In this document: in pieces, positions 13,593 through 18,063 of the stretch
How the letters are laid out: every line of letters begins with the position of its first letter
How positions within the stretch are numbered: position 1 is the first letter of the stretch
Origin: an uncultured Oscillospiraceae bacterium
GTDB taxonomy: Bacteria > Bacillota > Clostridia > Oscillospirales > Oscillospiraceae
Reading direction: 5' to 3'
NCBI GenBank assembly: GCA_900752445.1
Contig: CAADVN010000019.1
Coordinates: forward strand, 1 to 18,063
Length of the DNA: 18,063 bases
Notes under the pieces: model-generated
Database searches by the model: none
What the model was told of the DNA's origin: nothing
Seen by the model: the letters and a program-made list of their open reading frames with translations, nothing else
Translations under genes and position numbers: made by a program

Positions 13593-14144
13593 TCAGCGCC
13601 CCTTGCGCTGCGCCTTCCTGAGCTTCAGGCTCAGGCCGAGCTGCGCGGCGGCCCCATTCAGCCGCTCCGAGGCGAGCGCGGCGCGCTCCTTGACGGGCAG
13701 CTGCGCAGCCGCGCGGAGCTCAGACATCACGCGCCGCAGCTCGGGCAGCGGCAGCAGGTATGCCGCCGTGCAAAAGAGCGTCTTGCGCCGCCCGTCGTTG
13801 AAGGCGCCCAGCAGCTCGTCCAATATCTCCATTTTCTCACTCAGCGCGGCAAGATATGCCTCGAGCCCCAGCTCCTGCGCGATTTTGAGGTCCGCAGCCC
13901 TGCGGCTGTGCGGCACGAAGGAGTCCGAGTCGTCAAAGCCCTCATAGAGCGCGCAGGGGTATTCGGCGCAGTCGGAGCAGAATTCAGGGGCGCCCCGGCC
14001 CATGGCGCAGCGCGCAAAGCGGCAGCTCTGGTTGCCCTCTCCGCCGCCGCAGCCGGGGCAGTAGCCGCCCACGCGCATGGCGCAGAGCCCGCAGTTCAGG
14101 CCGCAGAGCGAAAAAATGACGCAGCCGCGCGAAAAGCCCTTCAT
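13593..14144 (-). CDS. DUF3795-like cysteine-rich protein
   Basis: A 183-residue protein with 11 cysteines in the first 64 residues: CGLNCGLC (14-21), YCPGCGGGE (29-32), CRFARC (41-46) and FCSDCAEYPC (56-64). This spacing is that of DUF3795, a family thought to bind zinc or an Fe-S cluster, with unknown function. The C-terminal 110 residues are helical and charged, with no motif I recognise. The ATG (complement of 14142-14144) has AAGGAGGG six bases upstream. It follows the 178-residue gene on the same strand after 100 bases and may share its transcript. It is probably cytosolic, with no signal peptide or membrane segment. Confidence 0.85.
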   Translation of the reverse strand: MKGFSRGCVIFSLCGLNCGLCAMRVGGYCPGCGGGEGNQSCRFARCAMGRGAPEFCSDCAEYPCALYEGFDDSDSFVPHSRRAADLKIAQELGLEAYLAALSEKMEILDELLGAFNDGRRKTLFCTAAYLLPLPELRRVMSELRAAAQLPVKERAALASERLNGAAAQLGLSLKLRKAQRKGR

Positions 14145-14244
14145 CCCAAGCCCTCCTTGGAGCGCAGAGACAGCTCGGGGAAGGCCCTGACGCTGCCCAC
14201 AGGACCTAGCTGCTCTTTTACGTACTTGTCAGACGCTATGGCCC

Positions 14245-14781
14245 TTACCGTTCCTTGAAATAACCGCAAAAGCCCATGAGCGACCACATGTTGCGCTCGA
14301 TGGAGCGCAGGTCCTCGGTGACGTAGATCTTCCCCGTGGTGTCCGTGTGGTGTATGCGCGTGAGCCTGTCGTTCTGCCGCAGGAAGAACCAGCGGTAGAA
14401 GCGGTCCTCGTTTTCAAAGTCGCAGCTGTCGAAGCAGGGGAAGCGCTCGGCAAGATAGAGCACCTCGCGCCCGTAGCAGTCGCGGCACCAGGTCTTGGTA
14501 CTGTCGTACTCTACATAGAGCTGCTCCAGGCTGTCGTAATGCCTGCCGGCGGCGGTGAAGCCGCTGTTGACGCCGAAGGTCCTGGTGCTCTCGACGGGCG
14601 TGCGGACTTTGAGCGGAGCGCCGTCCGCGTCCTTCTCGCGGCTGACCCAGCGCAGCAGGTGGCTGGAGTAGCTGGACAGCGGGTAATTGAGCCGCGGCCC
14701 CTCGCCGCAGGGCTCCGGGTACATCTTGCCGCTCCAGGGCAGGTCGGGCGCGGCCCCGGCTTTTTTGCCGAACAGTTTCAT
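14245..14781 (-). CDS. Unrecognised 178-residue protein with paired cysteines
   Basis: I do not recognise this family. The protein starts MKLFGKKAGAAPDLPW, has no membrane segment, and is rich in aromatic and charged residues. It has two close Cys pairs, WCRDC (Cys99, Cys102) and PCFDSC (Cys116, Cys120), which could bind a metal. Two WF/W-rich stretches (FYRWFFLRQNDRL and NMWSLMGFCGYF) lie near the C-terminus. The ATG (complement of 14779-14781) has GAGGAGG about 8 bases upstream, and codon use matches the neighbours, so it is a real gene. It is divergent from the YcxB-like gene and upstream of DUF3795. The 100 bases between it and DUF3795 hold no convincing gene. Confidence 0.8.
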   Translation of the reverse strand: MKLFGKKAGAAPDLPWSGKMYPEPCGEGPRLNYPLSSYSSHLLRWVSREKDADGAPLKVRTPVESTRTFGVNSGFTAAGRHYDSLEQLYVEYDSTKTWCRDCYGREVLYLAERFPCFDSCDFENEDRFYRWFFLRQNDRLTRIHHTDTTGKIYVTEDLRSIERNMWSLMGFCGYFKER

Positions 14782-14841
14782 AGTCAGCGCCTCCTCGTGG
14801 CCTTGTATTTTGAGTTTGCTAACATTGCTTTAAATATACTA

Positions 14842-14850
14842 TGGTATAAT
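14842..14850 (+). promoter_or_regulatory. Extended -10 promoter of the YcxB-like gene
   Basis: TGGTATAAT matches the TGnTATAAT extended -10 exactly; no good -35 is spaced correctly (TTGCTT at 14825 is only 14 bases away). It lies 27 bases upstream of the start at 14878. The AT-rich stretch 14795-14850 must also contain the divergent promoter for the 178-residue gene, which I could not place. Confidence 0.6.
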
Positions 14851-14877
14851 GGCCCAAAAACGCAAAAGGAGCCGGTT

Positions 14878-15657
14878 ATGGAAGAGAAATATGTATTTGA
14901 AGTCTCGGGCATGGACACCGGGGCCCTGCTGCCGCAGGTGAGCCGCGCCCTTGAGCGGCGCACCGAGCTTGTGTCGCGCGAGCGGTGCCCGGGCCTGTGG
15001 CGATTCACTGACCGGCTCAACGCGCGCAGCCCCGAGGATGCGGCAAAGGCGCCCGTGCGCCGCATCTACCGGACTATCATGGGCCTGGCGCTCTGGCTCC
15101 TGGGCCTGTTCGCGCTTGTGCCGGGCGCGATGACGCCGAAGGTCCCGGCCCTGCTCATCACCGGCGGCGCCTGCTGCCTGCTGGGCATGCTCCTGCTCTG
15201 GGTGCTCAGGCGCAGGCTGCTGGGAGTCCTGGGCCTGGTGCTGGGCGCGCTGCTGTGCGCGCTCGCCTCCCTGGCTCCGGACGAGCTGGGGACGCTGGCC
15301 TGGCCCGGCGGCATCACGGCTGCCATAGCCCTCGCCGCGCTGCTGAGCACCTTGATAAAGCGCCCAAACCGCTTCGACAAGCCCGCCCGGCTCCTCCTGG
15401 ATGGCCGCAAGAGCATACCAGACGACGCCGGCCTGCGCGTCAGCCTCGACGAGGAGGGCCTGAGCATCTCGGCCGCAGGCGCAGAGCAGAGGCGCATCGG
15501 CTTTTCCGAACTGCGCCTTGCGCTCGAGACCGAGTCGCTCTACCTGCTCTTTACAGAGGAACTGGTCTTGCCCCTGCAAAAGCGCGACCTGCGCGAGGGC
15601 GGCACGCCGCCGCTCCCGGAATTCCTGGCCTCGCGCATGAGATACGAACTCGTCTGA
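14878..15657 (+). CDS. Membrane protein with YcxB-like C-terminal domain
   Basis: A 259-residue protein with a short cytosolic N-terminus (1-62), about four hydrophobic segments (about 66-82, 89-110, 113-132, 143-160) and a C-terminal soluble domain (about 180-245). The latter reads like the YcxB family: a basic residue-led strand RIGFSELRLALETESLYLLFT followed by a leucine/proline stretch and charged residues. The function of YcxB-like proteins is unknown to me. The ATG at 14878 has AAAAGGAG with a 6-base spacer; the frame is open far upstream, but that part overlaps the divergent gene and is not used. It is followed by a strong hairpin. Confidence 0.8.
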   Translation: MEEKYVFEVSGMDTGALLPQVSRALERRTELVSRERCPGLWRFTDRLNARSPEDAAKAPVRRIYRTIMGLALWLLGLFALVPGAMTPKVPALLITGGACCLLGMLLLWVLRRRLLGVLGLVLGALLCALASLAPDELGTLAWPGGITAAIALAALLSTLIKRPNRFDKPARLLLDGRKSIPDDAGLRVSLDEEGLSISAAGAEQRRIGFSELRLALETESLYLLFTEELVLPLQKRDLREGGTPPLPEFLASRMRYELV

Positions 15658-15693
15658 GCCGTACGGGATTTTCCCCTGATTATACCACCGCTG

Positions 15694-15728
15694 CGCCCGG
15701 CTGTCACCTGTTCAAAGACAGCCGGGCG
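15694..15728 (+). terminator. Intrinsic terminator after the YcxB-like gene, abutting the next promoter
   Basis: A perfect 12-bp stem, CGCCCGGCTGTC (15694-15705) with GACAGCCGGGCG (15717-15728), and an 11-base loop. The following TGTTATAAT serves as a weak T-tract and also contains the next gene's -10. Confidence 0.8.
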
Positions 15729-15737
15729 TGTTATAAT
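15729..15737 (+). promoter_or_regulatory. Extended -10 promoter of the esterase gene
   Basis: TGTTATAAT (15729-15737) is an exact extended -10. The best -35, TGTTCA (15709-15714, 17-base spacer), is poor and sits in the terminator loop. The start codon is 28 bases downstream. Terminator and promoter share the same 40 bases. Confidence 0.6.
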
Positions 15738-15765
15738 GTAAAAAACGCGAAGCGGAGGGCCGGAA

Positions 15766-16701
15766 ATGTCCAAACACAAAAAATACAAGCTGGGCGGCGA
15801 GCCTGGGGAGCTGAAGCTTGCGCCCTTCATGCGGCTGTTGAAGGCGGTGCACAGCCTCGGCGCGCCCGAGGATTTCACACCCGAGGATTTGGAGAAGCAG
15901 CGCCGCGCCCAGGACGCGCTGGGGAACATGGCCGCGTCGATGTCCGGGCTGGTGTGGGAGCCCTTTGAGCTGGACGGTATGGACGCGGCGTGGATGCGGC
16001 TCGAGCGTGAGCACAAGCGCCGCCGGGTCATACTCTACTGCCACGGCGGCGGCTACACCAGCGGCGGGCTGGGCTTTTCCAAGGTGCTGGCCTCAAAGCT
16101 CTGCCGTGCCACGGGCATGGACGTGCTGGCCTTCGACTACCGCCTCGCGCCGGAGGACCCATTCCCGGCGGCAATAGAGGACGGTCAGGCCGCCTGGGAC
16201 TACCTCATGCGCCTGGGCTTCGGTGCGCGGGACGTCATACTCGCGGGCGACTCCGCAGGCGGGAACCTCTCGCTGGTGCTCTGCCTCAGGCTGAGGGAGG
16301 AGGGGCGGCTGCTGCCGGGCGCGATACTGCTCATGTCGCCCTGGACGGACATGACGATGACGGGCGAGAGCATGCTCGAGCGCGCGGAAATAGACCCAGC
16401 CCTCACGCCTGAGTACATCCGCGCGGTGCGCGAGGCCTATGCCGGCGGACTCGACCCCGCACAGCCGCAGCTCTCGCCGCTCTACGGCGACTTTCGCGGC
16501 TTCCCGCCCACGCTTATCCAGGTCGGCACGCACGAGATACTATATTCCGACGCCGAACGCCTTGCCGAACGCATGCAGGCCGCGGGCGTGGAATGCCGGC
16601 TCGAGGTCTGGGACAACATGTGGCACGACTTCCAGATGTACCCCAGCAAGACCGCCTCCAACGCCATGCAGAACATGGCCTACTTCCTGCTCGAACAGTG
16701 A
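15766..16701 (+). CDS. Alpha/beta hydrolase, hormone-sensitive-lipase-type esterase
   Basis: A 311-residue cytosolic carboxylesterase-like enzyme of the Abhydrolase_3/HSL family. It has the oxyanion-hole motif HGGG (93-96), YRLAPEDPFPAA (125-136, near universal in the family) and the nucleophile GDSAGG (Ser163). A probable acid lies in VGTHEILYSD (Glu257 at the usual Asp position, or Asp262), with His287 in MWHDFQM. There is no signal peptide. GGAGGG (15754-15759) is six bases before the ATG. It has its own promoter within the preceding terminator and is followed by the MarR regulator with its own strong promoter, so it is probably monocistronic. The natural ester substrate is unknown. Confidence 0.93.
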   Translation: MSKHKKYKLGGEPGELKLAPFMRLLKAVHSLGAPEDFTPEDLEKQRRAQDALGNMAASMSGLVWEPFELDGMDAAWMRLEREHKRRRVILYCHGGGYTSGGLGFSKVLASKLCRATGMDVLAFDYRLAPEDPFPAAIEDGQAAWDYLMRLGFGARDVILAGDSAGGNLSLVLCLRLREEGRLLPGAILLMSPWTDMTMTGESMLERAEIDPALTPEYIRAVREAYAGGLDPAQPQLSPLYGDFRGFPPTLIQVGTHEILYSDAERLAERMQAAGVECRLEVWDNMWHDFQMYPSKTASNAMQNMAYFLLEQ

Positions 16702-16711
16702 GCAAAAATCG

Positions 16712-16723
16712 CAAGGTACCTTG
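16712..16723. promoter_or_regulatory. Operator-like palindrome 1 (CAAGGTACCTTG) over the marR -35
   Basis: A perfect 12-base palindrome whose last three bases are the first three of the -35 TTGACA (16721-16726). A near copy, CAAGGTGCCTAA, lies 46 bases downstream. The arrangement suits repression by the dimeric MarR protein encoded just after it. Confidence 0.65.
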
Positions 16724-16749
16724 ACATAATGACTCAGAGCTGCTATACT
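16721..16749 (+). promoter_or_regulatory. Near-consensus sigma-A promoter of the marR gene
   Basis: TTGACA (16721-16726), exactly 17 bases, TATACT (16744-16749): the strongest promoter in the window. It lies 48 bases before the GTG start. Palindromes overlap its -35 and lie just after its -10, so it is probably strong but repressed. Confidence 0.88.
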
Positions 16750-16757
16750 CATAATCA

Positions 16758-16769
16758 CAAGGTGCCTAA
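16758..16769. promoter_or_regulatory. Operator-like palindrome 2 (CAAGGTGCCTAA) downstream of the marR -10
   Basis: This matches the perfect palindrome at 16712-16723 at 10 of 12 positions and is in the same register. It covers the expected transcription start, about 9-20 bases after the -10. Confidence 0.55.
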
Positions 16770-16796
16770 CGAATAATTGATGGGAGTGAAAGCGCC

Positions 16797-17531
16797 GTGT
16801 CAGAACGGGAATTTGGATTTGGAGGCGAGGGCCGCTGCCCCGGCTGCCCGAGGCACTGTGATTTGAGCTCGCCGGGCTGCATCAGGGGAGAGGCCTATGC
16901 TGCGGGAGAAATAGAAGAGCCCCACATTGGCCCGGATAATGGCCCGTTGCATGATGTACATCACCACATTGGCCCTGAACGCGGGCCCAAACATGAACGC
17001 GGGCCCCACCACATGCCCGGCCCTCACGGCCATCACGGGCCTCACGGACCCGGACCCGGGCCTGGCCCGCATAGGCCTCACGGCCCTGGACCGGGACCTG
17101 GGCCGCATGGCAGGGGACCGAGGCCGGAGCCGCCCGAGCCGGAGCCGGACAGGGACAGCCTGCTGGGACTGATGCGCCGCTGCGGCCACTATCTGGCGCA
17201 CAGGGCCGGGGCTGTGAGCAGCCGCGAGCGTATGCTCAGGCTGCTGGCAGAGCGCGGTGAGATGCCGCAGAGCGACTTTGTCCGCCTGCTTGACCTGCGC
17301 AGCGCCTCGGTGAGCGAGCAGCTGGGCAAGCTGGAGGCGCAGGGACTGGTGGAGCGCCGCCGCAGCGAAGAGGACAGGCGCGGCGTCATGATAGAGCTGA
17401 CGGACGCCGGGCGCGAGCTGGCCGCCTCGCTGCCCGAGGGCGGTCAGGCAGCTTTCGCCGCCCTGGACGAGGGCGAGCGCGAACAGTTGGAGGCCCTGCT
17501 GAAAAAACTGCTCTCAGATTGGGAGAAGTGA
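16797..17531 (+). CDS. MarR-family regulator with Cys motif and Gly/Pro/His-rich N-terminal extension
   Basis: A 244-residue probable transcription factor. Residues about 120-240 are a MarR winged helix: SSRERMLRLLAERGEM, then the recognition helix region RSASVSEQLGKLEAQGLVER, the wing SEEDRRGVMIELT, and the dimerisation helices to LLSDWEK. The first 120 residues are unusual for MarR proteins (usually about 140 residues in total). They comprise a four-cysteine motif CPGCPRHCDLSSPGC (Cys14, 17, 21, 28) and then about 65 residues almost wholly Gly, Pro and His with some Arg (47-113). Together these could bind a metal or sense redox state (inference). The start is GTG at 16797 with GGGAG (16782-16786) 10 bases upstream, rather long spacing; the ATG at 16780 is out of frame. 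Two palindromes flank its promoter, suggesting autoregulation. Confidence 0.87.
   Translation: MSEREFGFGGEGRCPGCPRHCDLSSPGCIRGEAYAAGEIEEPHIGPDNGPLHDVHHHIGPERGPKHERGPHHMPGPHGHHGPHGPGPGPGPHRPHGPGPGPGPHGRGPRPEPPEPEPDRDSLLGLMRRCGHYLAHRAGAVSSRERMLRLLAERGEMPQSDFVRLLDLRSASVSEQLGKLEAQGLVERRRSEEDRRGVMIELTDAGRELAASLPEGGQAAFAALDEGEREQLEALLKKLLSDWEK
16935..17125 (+). repeat. Gly-Pro-His coding low-complexity repeat in marR
   Basis: Degenerate tandem units of about 9-18 bases built on GGCCC/GGACC and CCTCACGG encode GPH, GPG and PHG units (residues about 47-113). It contains no stop and keeps the MarR frame. Copy number is likely to vary. Confidence 0.8.
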
Positions 17532-17539
17532 CAAAAAGA

Positions 17540-17570
17540 CCTGCCCTGTCCGTATCCCGGACAGGGCAGG
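17540..17570. terminator. Bidirectional terminator between marR and hemD
   Basis: A perfect 13-bp stem (17540-17552 with 17558-17570) has a 5-base loop. On the minus strand it is followed by TCTTTTTGTC, a good T-run, so it best serves hemD; on the plus strand CGTTTAC follows. It lies between the marR stop (17531) and the hemD stop (17574). Confidence 0.9.
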
Positions 17571-17573
17571 CGT

Positions 17574-18063
17574 TTACAGCGCGTGAGCGCAGGCGTCCTC
17601 CACTATGGAGGCGGCCACGCCGTCGGCGGAGATATCGCCGGCGGTTATTTTTTTGATGCCCTCCGGCACTGCGGCAGCGGTGACGGGACCTACGCAGACG
17701 GCGGTGAAGGCGCCGCCGGGGCAGGCGGCGAAGTATTCGCGCGCGCCGTTTGCGCTGCCCAGGACGAGGTAGTCGCATGGCACGCTGCTGCATGAGGTAA
17801 CGGTATCGTAGACGGCTATGTCCCGCGCGCCGGGCAGCGCGCGCAGCTCCGTCGCGCCCTTGGCCGAGCGCAGGAGCAGGATGGGGGCTCCGGCACGCCC
17901 GGCGAGAGCCTTGCCGAGCGCGGCGCTGGTGTGCGTCTCCGGCACGAGGTCGGCTGTGAGGCCGAAACTCCTGAGCGCGGCCGCCGTGGCAGGGCCGGTG
18001 GCGGCGGTTCCCCCGCCGCCGGGGCGGCGGCGGGCGGGACCCCAGGGGAAAAGAGGCCCGAAG
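17574..18063 (-). CDS. hemD: Uroporphyrinogen-III synthase, C-terminal part (cut by window end)
   Basis: HemD cyclises hydroxymethylbilane to uroporphyrinogen III for haem, sirohaem or cobalamin synthesis in the cytosol. From about 18007 leftward the frame reads AATGPATAAALRSFGLTADLVPE, then ILLLRSAKGATEL, DYLVLGSANGAREYF, VCVGPVTAAAVPEG and ends DGVAASIVEDACAHAL. The two G-P-x-T-A-A-A elements, SAxGA and the Y-T/D-T-V strand are HemD features. The GTG at 17945 is internal, not a start. The N-terminal part is outside the window, so a fusion to CobA (uroporphyrinogen methyltransferase), common in Clostridia, cannot be excluded. The last 56 bases are a G/C-run artefact-like stretch, and translation there is not reliable. 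Confidence 0.85.
   Translation of the reverse strand, partial: FGPLFPWGPARRRPGGGGTAATGPATAAALRSFGLTADLVPETHTSAALGKALAGRAGAPILLLRSAKGATELRALPGARDIAVYDTVTSCSSVPCDYLVLGSANGAREYFAACPGGAFTAVCVGPVTAAAVPEGIKKITAGDISADGVAASIVEDACAHAL

Noticed and set aside
14145..14290. A 47-codon minus-strand frame bridging the gap between the 178-residue gene and DUF3795
   Set aside because: The GTG or TTG start lacks a Shine-Dalgarno, it overlaps the 178-residue gene, and the translation is unrecognisable.
16935..17125. Possible CRISPR or minisatellite array
   Set aside because: Units are short, degenerate and in frame with the MarR protein; there are no unique spacers between constant repeats.

Overview
The window looks like a metagenome-type contig from a GC-rich anaerobic Clostridia member, Oscillospiraceae-like. 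This is inferred from the trimeric HydABC-type [FeFe] hydrogenase operon, the AAGGAGG-type ribosome binding sites with some TTG/GTG starts, sigma-A-like promoters, and the MBOAT/DHHW and DUF3795 genes. Both ends run into artefact-like G/C runs, and the two terminal genes (guaA, hemD) are cut by the ends. No tRNA, rRNA, CRISPR array, transposase or phage gene was seen.

Layout, left to right. (1) 3-287 is the C-terminus of GMP synthase (+), ending at a strong hairpin shared with the next, converging operon. (2) 359-4240 (-) is a three-gene operon, read from the right: a metal-dependent amidohydrolase, an MFS transporter and a sodium:solute symporter. A divergent XRE regulator (4482-5201, +) faces it across about 240 bases carrying promoters in both directions. 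This looks like a small regulated unit for uptake and hydrolysis of an unidentified amide- or peptide-like compound. (3) 5202-5514 is an AT-rich leader with a terminator, two candidate promoters and an operator-like dyad. (4) 5515-9571 (+) is hydC/nuoE-like, hydB/nuoF-like and hydA, an NAD(H)- and ferredoxin-linked [FeFe] hydrogenase. The hydB frame is broken at about 7296-7304, in an all-G/C patch that looks like a sequence error.

(5) 9647-10072 holds two very small divergent genes: a 55-residue ribbon-helix-helix protein (-) and a 48-residue unknown protein (+), with dyads between them. (6) 10111-13494 (-) is an operon of an MBOAT O-acyltransferase, a DHHW/AlgJ-like exported protein and a YbaK-type aminoacyl-tRNA deacylase. 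Its first two genes probably O-acetylate a cell-surface polymer. (7) 13593-14781 (-) carries two Cys-containing proteins, DUF3795 and an unrecognised one. (8) 14878-16701 (+) has a YcxB-like membrane protein and an HSL-family esterase, separated by a terminator that overlaps the next promoter. (9) 16797-17531 (+) is a MarR-type regulator with an unusual Cys motif and a Gly/Pro/His-rich N-terminal region. It sits behind a near-consensus promoter flanked by two copies of a CAAGGT-type palindrome. (10) 17574-end (-) is the C-terminal part of uroporphyrinogen-III synthase.

Four convergent gene pairs each share one perfect or near-perfect bidirectional hairpin. The best candidates for new biology are the MarR protein with its operator pair, the amidohydrolase/two-transporter/XRE locus, and a dyad shared between the XRE leader and the small-gene intergenic region. 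Nothing here proves a wholly new system.
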